Assembly (NCBI RefSeq): GCF_001431405.1 | Contig: NZ_LDJL01000015.1 | Coordinates: forward strand, 111,628-175,627 | Length of the DNA stretch: 64,000 nucleotides | Origin: Pseudoxanthomonas dokdonensis | GTDB lineage: Bacteria; Pseudomonadota; Gammaproteobacteria; Xanthomonadales; Xanthomonadaceae | Direction of reading: 5' to 3' | Shown: piece by piece, positions 55,549-63,817 of the stretch | Layout of the letters: every line of letters begins with the position of its first letter | Numbering within the stretch: the stretch's first letter is position 1 | Translations under genes and position numbers: made by a program | Notes under the pieces: generated by a model | The model's database searches: none | What the model saw: the letters and a program-made list of their open reading frames with translations, nothing else | Told to the model about the DNA's origin: nothing

Positions 55549-55950
55549 CTACTCCGCCGCATACGCCGCAAGGCGTTGCGACAGGGTGCCGGTATGCAGT
55601 TCGAACAGGTGATTGTCGAAGTCATGGAAATACAACGACTGGCCTTCGCCCTGGATCCGGCTGCGCGCGGGCAGCAGCTCGACGCCCAGAGCCTCCAGAC
55701 GGGCGCGGTATAGCGGCAGTTGCTCATCGCTGACCGCGAATGCGACGTGCTGGTAGCTGCGTTGGATGGGCGGCTCGCCTTCCATGATCGCGATCCAGAC
55801 CCCGGCGAGCAGGAAAAAACGTTCGCGCGATAGCGAGAAGTTCCTGCCATGGCTGTCGTAGACCAGTTCGGCGCCCAGCCCGTCGCAAAGCAGGCGCGTC
55901 ATTCTGTCCAGGTCGCGGACCAGGAATGTCAGGTGACTGATGCCTTGCAT
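55549..55950 (-). CDS. FosX-like epoxide hydrolase (vicinal oxygen chelate family)
   Basis: 133 residues, exactly the length of FosX. Metal ligands are His6 (GISHLTF), His68 (YQHVAF) and Glu117 (DNHLFELH). Glu43 in FSLSRERFF falls where FosX has its general base Glu44, which uses water to open the fosfomycin epoxide; thiol-dependent FosA/FosB lack it. VWIAIMEGE, SRIQGEGQSLYFHDFDNHLFELHTGTL also match FosX closely. It starts 22 bases behind the Anbu gene on the same strand and may be co-transcribed; no ribosome site is obvious. Many FosX homologues outside pathogens give weak or no resistance, so the true substrate is open. Confidence 0.88.
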   Translation of the reverse strand: MQGISHLTFLVRDLDRMTRLLCDGLGAELVYDSHGRNFSLSRERFFLLAGVWIAIMEGEPPIQRSYQHVAFAVSDEQLPLYRARLEALGVELLPARSRIQGEGQSLYFHDFDNHLFELHTGTLSQRLAAYAAE

Positions 55951-55972
55951 TCGCGGTCAGCCGTGCCGTTGC

Positions 55973-56806
55973 TTACTGCTGGCCCTGTGCATCGCCGGGG
56001 TCGCGCTGCGCCGCCACCCGGCGCGGCGGCATGTTTGGCAGACTGGCCGGTGTTTCGTCGCCCGCCGCCAAGGCCGGCTCCCACGGGAAACGTGGCAAGG
56101 TTCGAACCGCCGCCTCCAGTTTGCGCGACCAGCTGTCCTGGATGTCGGCATAGACCGGACTGTCGCTCTCCAGCCGCATCTGCTGGCCGAGTTTGAGTTC
56201 GCCGTTGCGCAGCAGTGCCAGATCCACCGGCAGTCCCACTGACAGATTGGAACGGATGGTCGATTCCAGCGATACCAGCGCGGTGCGCGCCGCGTCTTCC
56301 AGTGGGGTCTCCCGACGCAGGATGCGATCCAGGATCGGTTTGCCGTACTTGGATTCACCAATCTGCAGATACGGCGTCTCCGGCGAACTGGCAATGCAGT
56401 TGCCAAGCGGATAGATCATGTACAGGCCGGGCCGCTCGCCGGCAATCTGTCCGCCCAGGATCAGGGTCGATTGCACATTGACGCCGTTGTTGGATGGCTC
56501 GTCGCGTAATACCGCCTGGCTGGCGACCAGTTGCTCGCCGACGTATTCGGCCGCTTCGAACAGATGCCGGAAGCTGCGCAGGCTGCGGCTGCATTGCGGA
56601 TCGTCGAGATCACGCTGGATCCGCGACAAGGTGGCCTGGGTGGTGGCCAGGTTGCCGGCCGACATCACCACGAACACCCGATCGCCGGGAAATTCGAAGA
56701 CATGCATCTTGCGATAGGTGCGGACATCGTCGAATGAGGCGCTGGTGCGCGTATCGGCGGCAAACACCAGTCCGTCGTTTACCTCGATGCCGACGCAGTA
56801 AGTCAT
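55973..56806 (-). CDS. Anbu (ancestral beta subunit) proteasome-like peptidase
   Basis: 277 residues. After Met removal Thr1 would be the nucleophile (TYCVGIEV); Asp17 in FAADTRT and Lys32 in TYRKMHVF complete the Ntn-hydrolase site. Further Anbu marks are VFVVMSAGNLATTQATL, STLILGGQIAGERPGLYMIYPLGN and ESKYGKPILDRIL. The last ~35 residues are Pro/Ala/Arg rich and not part of the core. Anbu forms open helical or ring assemblies distinct from HslV. Its usual partners, ATP-grasp and alpha-E, lie 3 kb away on the other strand, and no transglutaminase-like gene is near. A FosX-like gene follows 22 bases behind. Confidence 0.92.
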   Translation of the reverse strand: MTYCVGIEVNDGLVFAADTRTSASFDDVRTYRKMHVFEFPGDRVFVVMSAGNLATTQATLSRIQRDLDDPQCSRSLRSFRHLFEAAEYVGEQLVASQAVLRDEPSNNGVNVQSTLILGGQIAGERPGLYMIYPLGNCIASSPETPYLQIGESKYGKPILDRILRRETPLEDAARTALVSLESTIRSNLSVGLPVDLALLRNGELKLGQQMRLESDSPVYADIQDSWSRKLEAAVRTLPRFPWEPALAAGDETPASLPNMPPRRVAAQRDPGDAQGQQ

Positions 56807-56835
56807 CTGAGCTCCTAAATGTGCGATGCCGTTTG

Positions 56836-56889
56836 ATTCTAGGGGGATGGGCGCGATTTTGGCTAGGAAAATGCGGATAACCGTACAAT
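56836..56889. promoter_or_regulatory. Putative divergent promoters of Anbu and MidA-type genes
   Basis: Minus strand: TAGAAT (56841-56836) could be the -10 of the Anbu gene. Plus strand: TTGGCT (56859-56864), 19 bases, TACAAT (56884-56889) could serve the methyltransferase gene. The -35 elements are poor. Confidence 0.35.
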
Positions 56890-56918
56890 GATGAGCCCGG
56901 AATCACATTGGACCGCCG

Positions 56919-58103
56919 ATGAAGGCCGATCTCCCTCTCCCCGCCGAAGACGCGCTGGACCACAGTCGCACGCTGGCCGGTTTCATCCGCAACGAGCTCG
57001 AATCCGAAGGCGGCTACCTGCCGTTCTCGCGATTCATGGAACGCTGCCTGTATGCGCCCGGGCTGGGCTACTACAGCGCCGGCAGCAGTAAATTCGGCGC
57101 CGCCGGTGACTTTGTCACCGCGCCGGAACTGGGGCCGCTGTTCGCCACCTGCGTGGCTGATGCGGTGGCCCCGGTGCTGCGCGGGATCGGCAGCGAAGCG
57201 GTGTTCGTCGAGATCGGCGGCGGCAGTGGCGCGTTTGCTGAAACCATGCTCAAGCGCTTGCTGGAAGTGGATGCGCTGCCGGCGCGCTACGCCATCCTCG
57301 AGCCCAGTGCCGACTTGCGCCAGCGCCAGCGCCAGCGCCTGGGTGAACACTTGATTCCGCCGTTGTTCGCGCTGGTCGAATGGCTGGATGGGCCGCTGGA
57401 AGAGCGGTGGGACGGAGTGCTGTTCGCCAACGAAGTGATTGATGCGTTGCCAACTCCGCGCTTCCTGATCCGCGACGGTGAAGTCTGGGAAGAAGGGGTC
57501 GCCATCGATGAGCAGCAGGGCTTCGTGCGTAGCGAGCGGCCGGCCGATGCCCTGCTCACCGCTGGTGTGCGCCATGTCGAGCGTTATCTTGGCCAGGCCT
57601 TCGCCGAGGGTTACCGCTCGGAACTGCTGCCGCAATTGCCGTACTGGATCCAGGCGGTGATGGGGGCGATGAACGATGGCGTGATGCTGTTCGTCGATTA
57701 CGGTTATCCGCGCAAGGAGTACTACCTGCCGCAGCGCGATGACGGCACCCTGCGCGCGTTCTACCGGCAGCGTACCCATAATGATGTGTACCTGTGGCCC
57801 GGCCTGCAGGACATCACCGCTTCGGTGGATTTCACCGCCTTGGCCGAAGCCGGCACCCAGGCCGGGTTCGAGCTGGCCGGTTACACCAACCAGGCCAGCT
57901 TCCTGCTCGGCAACGGCTTGCAGCAACGATTGCAGGAAGTGGAGCTGCGCGCCAGCGAAACCGCGCAGCTGCGTTTCCGCAATGAGGCCAGGCAGCTGAC
58001 GCTGCCGAGCGAGATGGGCGAGCGCTTCCAGGTGATGGGATTTGCCCGCGGGGTCGAGTTCGAGGCGCCGTTCCTGCTGAATGAAATGAGCTGGCGACTG
58101 TGA
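56919..58103 (+). CDS. SAM-dependent methyltransferase, MidA/NDUFAF7 family
   Basis: 394 residues. Family segments: GYLPFSRFMERCLYAPGLGYYSAGSSKFGAAGDFVTAPELGPLFA-type N-terminus (about 30-75), SAM motif I FVEIGGGSGAFAETML near 95, LFANEVIDALP and MLFVDYGYPRKEYY. In mitochondria NDUFAF7 dimethylates an arginine of complex I; the bacterial role is not settled. ATG at 56919 is used without a strong ribosome site. The VanZ gene follows four bases after the stop. Confidence 0.9.
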   Translation: MKADLPLPAEDALDHSRTLAGFIRNELESEGGYLPFSRFMERCLYAPGLGYYSAGSSKFGAAGDFVTAPELGPLFATCVADAVAPVLRGIGSEAVFVEIGGGSGAFAETMLKRLLEVDALPARYAILEPSADLRQRQRQRLGEHLIPPLFALVEWLDGPLEERWDGVLFANEVIDALPTPRFLIRDGEVWEEGVAIDEQQGFVRSERPADALLTAGVRHVERYLGQAFAEGYRSELLPQLPYWIQAVMGAMNDGVMLFVDYGYPRKEYYLPQRDDGTLRAFYRQRTHNDVYLWPGLQDITASVDFTALAEAGTQAGFELAGYTNQASFLLGNGLQQRLQEVELRASETAQLRFRNEARQLTLPSEMGERFQVMGFARGVEFEAPFLLNEMSWRL

Positions 58104-58107
58104 CCAC

Positions 58108-58503
58108 ATGGCCACGCCGGGCATGCTGAAACCGTTCCGCCATCCACGACGCTGGCTGGGGTTGTGGCTGGCGGCGGTGACGACCGTCATCGTGCTGTCG
58201 CTGGTGCCACCACCGCCGTTGCCGCCGCTGCCATCGGGCAGCGACAAGCTGGAACATTTCTCCGCCTATTTCCTGCTTGCGGCCGGCGCGGTGCAGCTGT
58301 TTGCCCGGCCGCGCGTGGTCTGCGCCTGCGGACTGGCGCTGGTGCTGATGGGGGTGGCGCTGGAGTTCGCCCAAGGGGCTTACACCAGTACCCGCATGCA
58401 GGATGGCTGGGACGCAGTGGCGAACAGCATCGGTGTCATTGCCGGCATCGCCACGGTGCTGACGCCCTGGCGCGATGCCTTGCTGCGCTGGCAGCGCCGA
58501 TAA
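58108..58503 (+). CDS. VanZ-like membrane protein
   Basis: 131 residues with four hydrophobic segments. SLVPPPPLPPLPSGSDKLEHFSAYFLLA is the VanZ signature (acidic/His motif DKLEHF after a Pro stretch), followed by LMGVALEFAQG and RMQDGWDAVANSIGVIAG. Family members are named after the teicoplanin-resistance accessory gene but most, like this one, are housekeeping proteins of unknown function. It starts four bases behind the methyltransferase gene. Confidence 0.88.
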   Translation: MATPGMLKPFRHPRRWLGLWLAAVTTVIVLSLVPPPPLPPLPSGSDKLEHFSAYFLLAAGAVQLFARPRVVCACGLALVLMGVALEFAQGAYTSTRMQDGWDAVANSIGVIAGIATVLTPWRDALLRWQRR

Positions 58504-58527
58504 AAAAAGGGCTCCGCCAGGAGCCCT
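58502..58527 (-). terminator. Intrinsic terminator behind GH20 gene
   Basis: AGGGCTCC (58508-58515), loop GCCA, GGAGCCCT (58520-58527). On the minus strand seven T follow (58502-58508 as A on plus). It also directly follows the VanZ stop, so it sits between convergent genes. Confidence 0.85.
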
Positions 58528-58559
58528 CTTCGATTGGCCGTCAGCCGTTGGCCGAGCGG

Positions 58560-60911
58560 TCAGCGCGGTTGCAGGGTGATGCTGTCCAGCACCCACATCT
58601 GCGGCCGGGTGTCGCCGGTGAACACGATGCACAGATCCTGCGTACCCTTGGCATCTTCAGGCAGCGGGCTGCGCAGGGTGATGAATCCATCCGCGTCCGG
58701 CTGCGCCGGCAACGGCGTGGTGGCCAGTATCCTGCCCTTGCAGCCGCCACCGCGGATCACCAGCTCGCCATTCGGCGTGCTGGCCGGCTCGAATTTGCGA
58801 TTGGGTTCGTCGTGGGCCAGCTGGAAGTAATACGGAATCCGCCCGGCGCGGACCTGCACGCCGCCGATACCGTCCAGATTGGCCTGGTTCCACTGCCAGC
58901 ACGGATAGAAGATCGTGGTGTTGAAGATCGCGCGCTCACCGACCAGCGGACCGTCGTCTTCCAGCCGCAGCAGCAGGCGGCCGGCATCCGGGCAGGTGGC
59001 CAGGGTTTCGTCGGTACGCTGCAGCATTGATGCCGCGTCCAGACGGAACTGGCTTGGCTCGCCCAGCGGCTGCCGGTCGAAGAATGTCCGCGCGTGGATC
59101 TCCGCGGGCAGCTTCAGGGTCAGCGGCTGGTCGCTGGCCAGCTCGGATGCCGGGCCCGGCTCGCTGCCATCGGTGGTGTAACGCAACGGATAGCCGAGCG
59201 GGTTGGACAGATGGACCTCGACAGTGCCGGCGGCGCGATCGTCCTTGCTCTGGATGGCCACTTCGAACGGCGTCTGCGCGTAGTCGATCTTCATGCTGCG
59301 GTAGCGCTGCAGCTGGGTTGGCAGGCGGTTGAGGAAGTCATCGATGTTCTTGCCAGCCTGCGGCGTCCAGCCGGTCTCGGCGACCGCGGCCAGGCGCGGG
59401 AACATGTGGTGCTGCAACCGCGCGAACGTACGCGTGTGCTCGGTCCACAGGTTGGCCTGCAGGCCCAGGATGTGTTTCCGCTGCTGTGCATCCAGTTCGG
59501 TCGGTACCGGCTCGAAGGCGTAGATCTGCTGCAGGGTGATCGTCGCCGGTCGCCCCGGCGGTTCGTTCGGCGATTCGGTCTGCAGGTAATCCAGATAGGT
59601 TTCCGAGGATGGCGACATCACCACGTCATGGCCCTGGCGCGCGGCCTGGATGCCGCCTTCAATGCCACGCCAGGACATCACCGTGGCCTCTTCCGGCAGG
59701 CCGCCCTCGAGGATTTCGTCCCAGCCGATCAGGCGCTTGCCGTGACCGACCAGGTATTTTTCCAGGCGCTTGATCAGGTGGCTCTGCATCGCCATCTCAT
59801 CGCCGGCGCCGACTTCGCGCATGCGTTTCTGTACCCGTGGCGAGGCCTGCCACTGGTCCTTCACCGCTTCGTCGCCACCGACATGCACGTAGGCACCGGG
59901 GAACAGGCCGATGATTTCGCCGAACACGTTCTCGATGAAGGTGTAGGTGCTTTCCTCGGTGTTGAACAGGTTGGGGAACACGCCCCATTCGTTGGATGGC
60001 ACCAGCGGGGTATCGATGGTGCCCAGTTCCGGATACGCGGCGATGGCCGCGGTGGCGTGGCCGGGCACGTCGAATTCCGGCACGATGGTGATGTGGCGGG
60101 CGGCGGCGTACTTGACCACGTCACGGATGTCGTCCTGGGTGTAGAAGCCACAGTACGGCACCGGCTTGCCGGTCTGCGGATCCTTGCCGCCATCACCGGC
60201 GGGGATGCGGCAGCCACCGATTTCGGTGAGCTTCGGGTATTGCAGGATCTGGATGCGCCAGCCTTGGTCGTCGGTCAGATGCCAGTGCAGCGTGTTGAGC
60301 TTGTGGATGGCCATCGAATCAATGACCTGCTTGACCTGATCGACGGTCCAGAAATGGCGCGCCGAGTCGAGCATGAAGCCACGCCAGCCGAAACGCGGGC
60401 TGTCTTCGATGTGCAGCGCCGGCAGGATGGTCTCGCCAGCCGGGTCCTGGGTCAGCAGCTGCCACAGCGTCACCGCGCCGTAGAACAGCCCGCGCTCGTG
60501 GCCGGCGCGCACGACCACGCCGTCGTTGTCGATATCCAGCTTGTACGATTCCTGCGGCTGCAGCGACTGGCTGGCATCGATCACGAAGCGGATGCCGCCG
60601 GGCGCATCATCCCTGGCTGACGGCAGCGGTGGCCGGCCGGCCTTGGCCAGCAGATCGGCAAACTGGGTGGCGACGCGCCTGGCGGCATCGTCCTGTGCGT
60701 GCACGACGGTGCCGGCGCCGACCACATAACGGCCGACCAGCACCTTCATCTGTGCCGGGGCGGGGATCAGCTTGGGACTGAGCGGGCCTTCGACGGCGGC
60801 GGCGGGCGGGGCGGTGCTGGTGTCTTCAGCGGGCTTGCAGGCGGCCAGGCCAAGCAGGCTGCCGCAGATGATCAGGCTGGCCAGCACGTGGCGCGGGGTG
60901 AGTCGGGTCAT
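58560..60911 (-). CDS. Beta-N-acetylhexosaminidase lipoprotein, GH20
   Basis: 783 residues. Lipobox LAAC (Cys near 25) predicts an envelope-anchored enzyme. GH20b N-terminal domain at about 45-165 (LIPAPAQMKVLVGRYVV), then the catalytic barrel: FGWRGFMLDSARHFW, LNTLHWHLTDDQGWRI, VPEFDVPGHATAAIAAYP, and the catalytic Asp-Glu pair in YVHVGGDEAV near 345, then WDEILEGGLP and MSWRG. Barrel and C-terminal chitobiase-like (FN3/CHB_HEX) parts follow, plus a final ~130-residue beta domain. It should release GlcNAc from chitooligosaccharides or glycans. Start at 60911 (MTRLTPRHVL); a longer frame to 60971 lacks a site. It follows a TonB receptor on the same strand. Confidence 0.93.
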   Translation of the reverse strand: MTRLTPRHVLASLIICGSLLGLAACKPAEDTSTAPPAAAVEGPLSPKLIPAPAQMKVLVGRYVVGAGTVVHAQDDAARRVATQFADLLAKAGRPPLPSARDDAPGGIRFVIDASQSLQPQESYKLDIDNDGVVVRAGHERGLFYGAVTLWQLLTQDPAGETILPALHIEDSPRFGWRGFMLDSARHFWTVDQVKQVIDSMAIHKLNTLHWHLTDDQGWRIQILQYPKLTEIGGCRIPAGDGGKDPQTGKPVPYCGFYTQDDIRDVVKYAAARHITIVPEFDVPGHATAAIAAYPELGTIDTPLVPSNEWGVFPNLFNTEESTYTFIENVFGEIIGLFPGAYVHVGGDEAVKDQWQASPRVQKRMREVGAGDEMAMQSHLIKRLEKYLVGHGKRLIGWDEILEGGLPEEATVMSWRGIEGGIQAARQGHDVVMSPSSETYLDYLQTESPNEPPGRPATITLQQIYAFEPVPTELDAQQRKHILGLQANLWTEHTRTFARLQHHMFPRLAAVAETGWTPQAGKNIDDFLNRLPTQLQRYRSMKIDYAQTPFEVAIQSKDDRAAGTVEVHLSNPLGYPLRYTTDGSEPGPASELASDQPLTLKLPAEIHARTFFDRQPLGEPSQFRLDAASMLQRTDETLATCPDAGRLLLRLEDDGPLVGERAIFNTTIFYPCWQWNQANLDGIGGVQVRAGRIPYYFQLAHDEPNRKFEPASTPNGELVIRGGGCKGRILATTPLPAQPDADGFITLRSPLPEDAKGTQDLCIVFTGDTRPQMWVLDSITLQPR

Positions 60912-60975
60912 CGGTGTACTCGGCTGGAAAACGAAAGGCGTTACGCGGTGCAACACGGGCGACGCGGACATGAAT

Positions 60976-61001
60976 GCGGGCCCGGATGGCTCCGGACCCG
61001 C
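60976..61001 (-). terminator. GC hairpin between TonB receptor and GH20 genes
   Basis: GCGGG and CCGGA (60976-60986) pair with TCCGG and CCCGC (60991-61001) on either strand. On the minus strand no T tract follows, so partial read-through into the GH20 gene is likely. Confidence 0.4.
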
Positions 61002-61030
61002 AATTTGCGTTGCCTGATTGTAACTGTGAA

Positions 61031-63817
61031 TCAGAACTGGAAGCGCAGGGAAGCCAGATAACGACGACCGCTGCGATACACGCCACGGGTCAGCGCTTCG
61101 GTGGTGGCATAGCTGTGATAGGCCTCGTCCAGCAGGTTCATCGCATCCAGCGTGATGCTGAAGTGATCGTTGAACTTGTAGCCCAGCGATGCGTCGACCG
61201 ATTCATACGGGCGCGTCCACAGGTTGTCACCGCGATCGACATTGGTGAAGTACTCGGACCGGTATGAATAGGTCACCCGCGCCGTCCAGTGGTCGTTCTC
61301 GAAGAACGGGCTGATGTTGTACTGGTTTTCGGAGTTGTACGGCATCGGGTCGCCGCTGTCGGACTCACCATCGGAGTAGGTGTAGTTGGCGACCACGCCG
61401 AAGCCATAGGCGAAGTTCTGCTGGTAGGCCAGTGACACGCCCTTGATTTCGGCATTGCCGGCGTTGTCCGGGCGCGAGACCTGGTACACCGTGTCGGCAC
61501 CGACGGCCTGGTTGTAATGGCTTTCCGGGCGGGTGGTGGTGAGGATGTAGTCGGCGATGTCCTTGTAGAAGAATTCCGCCGCCAGGATCGAATTCTCGCT
61601 GAAGTACCATTCGGCCGACACGTCGTAGTTGGTCGACTTGTACGGGTCCAGGTCCGGATTGCCGCCGCCGCCGGTCAGGGTCTGGTCGCCCAGCCACAGA
61701 TAGCTGGACATGTCGCCGTAGTTCGGTCGTGCAATGACCTTGGCGCCGGAGAAGCGCAGCACCACGTCATCGCCCAGATCGTAGGCCAGGTTGAGGTTGG
61801 GCAGCACGTTGTTGTACTGCTTCTTCACCGTGACCGGCACGTAGGCGGTGGCCGGGCACGGGCTGACGTTGACCGAGCAGGCCCAGCTGGCGCTTTCCGA
61901 TTCGGTTTCGACGTAGCGCAGGCCGAGGTTGCCGCGCAGGCCGGCAACACTGAAGTCGCCCTGCATGTAGGCGGCGCGGATGTCCTCGTTGATGGTCCAG
62001 GTGTTGGCCGCGAACGATGGATCGTTGAACGTACTCGGCACCGGCGGGCTCTGCCAGGGCGCCAGCCATTCGTTGCCGAGGATGTAATCGGCCAGTGCCC
62101 AGCCATCGATGGTGAAACGGTTGGCCAGATCGCCAGTGTTGTTGAAGCCATCCAGGTAGTTGCCCGGCACCGGCTTGGGATTGAACATGTCGGCGGTGGC
62201 GTCGCCGTAACCGGCCACCGAGGCCAGCGACACCCCGCCCATCTGCTGCGAGGTTTCGTGCGAGCGCTGCTTGTAGCCGAAACGCAGCAGGTAGAACGGC
62301 GAGTCGAAACGCAGGCCGAAGTCGACCTGGCCGTAGGTTTCTTCGTCCTTGTTCGGCTTGAACACGACGTTGCCGCCCCAGCCGGGATTCCAGGTCGCGG
62401 CACTGCCCGGGTCGGCACCCCAGCCGCCGTCCATGCGGAATGCCGACGGGTCGGTGAACGGATTGACGCCGGTGTAGGTCACGCTGCCTGGCGAACCCGG
62501 CGCACCGCTGATGTCATAGCTGTAATCGGCCCAGTTGAGGAACTCGCCGAACACCTGCTGGCTGGTGCCGCCGGTGGCTTCGGTGGTGCCGATATGGGTG
62601 GACGCATACCAGTTGCCTTCGTCCCAGGTCAGCTTGAGGTCGTAGGAATCGGTATCGACGTCGGCCTTGCGGTTCTGCAGGTCGTACACGCTCAGCGCAT
62701 TCTTGAACGTGCCCTTGGTGATGACGCCATTGTCGATGGTCACGTCGGTCATCTTCATCAGACCGTTGTAGGCGTTGCCCATGAACGCGAACATCGACTG
62801 GTTCATGTTGTCGTAGCTGGCGTCGACCTTCAGCGCGTTGAATTCGATGTCCAGTTGTTCGACCGGCTTGAACTGCAATGCCAGCGAGTAGGTATCGCGC
62901 TTGCGCTCCTGCTCGAAGTACGAGGCGCTGAGCGAGTTGGGACCGCGCGCGTCGGGATTGGCCAGCAGCGTTTCCGCGCAGCTGCCGACGCAGGTCGGAT
63001 CGGCCGGAGCGCCGATCGACCAGTCCATCGGTGGATTGTTGACCGAGCCACCGCCCCCCTGGCCATTGATGTAGTCGCTGGCGCTGACCGAACCATAGGC
63101 TTCAACGCCGTCGCGGCGAATGTTCTCGGTCGCGCTCTGCGCCGACACGATCACGCCGAAGGTGTCGGCCTGGTTCTTCCAGCCGAACATCACCGAACCC
63201 TGCGGGTCCCAGTCCTCGACGCGGTCGTTGTACAGCCCGCCGAGCTGGCCGGAGACCATCATCGGCTCGGCCATGTCCAGCGGCTTGCGGGTGCTGACGA
63301 TCACGGTGCCGCCAATCGAACCTTCGTCGATATGTGCCTCCGGTGATTTGTACACTTCGACCTTGCTGACGATCTGCGGCGCCAGCAGCGAATAGTTGAA
63401 GGTGCGGCCCGGCTGGTCGACGATGAACCAGTCGGCCGACGCCACCGTCTGGCCGTTGAGCAGGGTGCGGTTGAGCGCCGGGTCGGTACCGAGGATGCTG
63501 ACTTTCTCGCCCTGTCCGAACAGCCGGTCGATGGTCACGCCGGGGATGATGGTGATCGCCTCGGCGACGTTGGTGGCCGGGAACTTGCCGACATCCTCGG
63601 CGGTGACCACGTCGACGATGGCGTCGGCGTTGCGCTTGGTGTCCAGTGCCTGCTGCAGGCTGCCACGGATGCCGACGACCACTACCCGATCCAGATCGGT
63701 AGCCTCGGTGGCGGGCACTGGGTCGGCGGCGGTCGCGGTTTCCTGTGCGTTCGCGTGTGCACTAAACGCGAGACAAGTCACTATTGAGGCCGATAGAACG
63801 GATTTACGGTAGTTCAC
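61031..63817 (-). CDS. TonB-dependent outer-membrane receptor
   Basis: 928 residues. Signal peptide (cleavage near ANA-QE), TonB-box region DRVVVVGIRGSLQQALDTKR, plug domain (about 50-190) with VTAEDVGKFPATNVAEAITIIPGV and the conserved EAHIDEGSIGGTVIVSTRKP, then a 22-strand barrel ending in the aromatic RFQF. The plug type is that of Caulobacter/Xanthomonas receptors for N-acetylglucosamine oligomers and other sugars. The start is GTG at 63817 with GGGAGAGC ahead. The adjacent GH20 enzyme supports uptake of chitin-derived substrates; the substrate is inferred. Confidence 0.92.
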   Translation of the reverse strand: MNYRKSVLSASIVTCLAFSAHANAQETATAADPVPATEATDLDRVVVVGIRGSLQQALDTKRNADAIVDVVTAEDVGKFPATNVAEAITIIPGVTIDRLFGQGEKVSILGTDPALNRTLLNGQTVASADWFIVDQPGRTFNYSLLAPQIVSKVEVYKSPEAHIDEGSIGGTVIVSTRKPLDMAEPMMVSGQLGGLYNDRVEDWDPQGSVMFGWKNQADTFGVIVSAQSATENIRRDGVEAYGSVSASDYINGQGGGGSVNNPPMDWSIGAPADPTCVGSCAETLLANPDARGPNSLSASYFEQERKRDTYSLALQFKPVEQLDIEFNALKVDASYDNMNQSMFAFMGNAYNGLMKMTDVTIDNGVITKGTFKNALSVYDLQNRKADVDTDSYDLKLTWDEGNWYASTHIGTTEATGGTSQQVFGEFLNWADYSYDISGAPGSPGSVTYTGVNPFTDPSAFRMDGGWGADPGSAATWNPGWGGNVVFKPNKDEETYGQVDFGLRFDSPFYLLRFGYKQRSHETSQQMGGVSLASVAGYGDATADMFNPKPVPGNYLDGFNNTGDLANRFTIDGWALADYILGNEWLAPWQSPPVPSTFNDPSFAANTWTINEDIRAAYMQGDFSVAGLRGNLGLRYVETESESASWACSVNVSPCPATAYVPVTVKKQYNNVLPNLNLAYDLGDDVVLRFSGAKVIARPNYGDMSSYLWLGDQTLTGGGGNPDLDPYKSTNYDVSAEWYFSENSILAAEFFYKDIADYILTTTRPESHYNQAVGADTVYQVSRPDNAGNAEIKGVSLAYQQNFAYGFGVVANYTYSDGESDSGDPMPYNSENQYNISPFFENDHWTARVTYSYRSEYFTNVDRGDNLWTRPYESVDASLGYKFNDHFSITLDAMNLLDEAYHSYATTEALTRGVYRSGRRYLASLRFQF

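Noticed and set aside
58539..58570. TTGGCCGAGCGGTCAG resembles the D-arm of a class II tRNA (Ser/Leu).
   Set aside because: No acceptor stem, anticodon arm or T-arm (GGTTCGAATCC-like) can be built around it, and it overlaps the GH20 stop.
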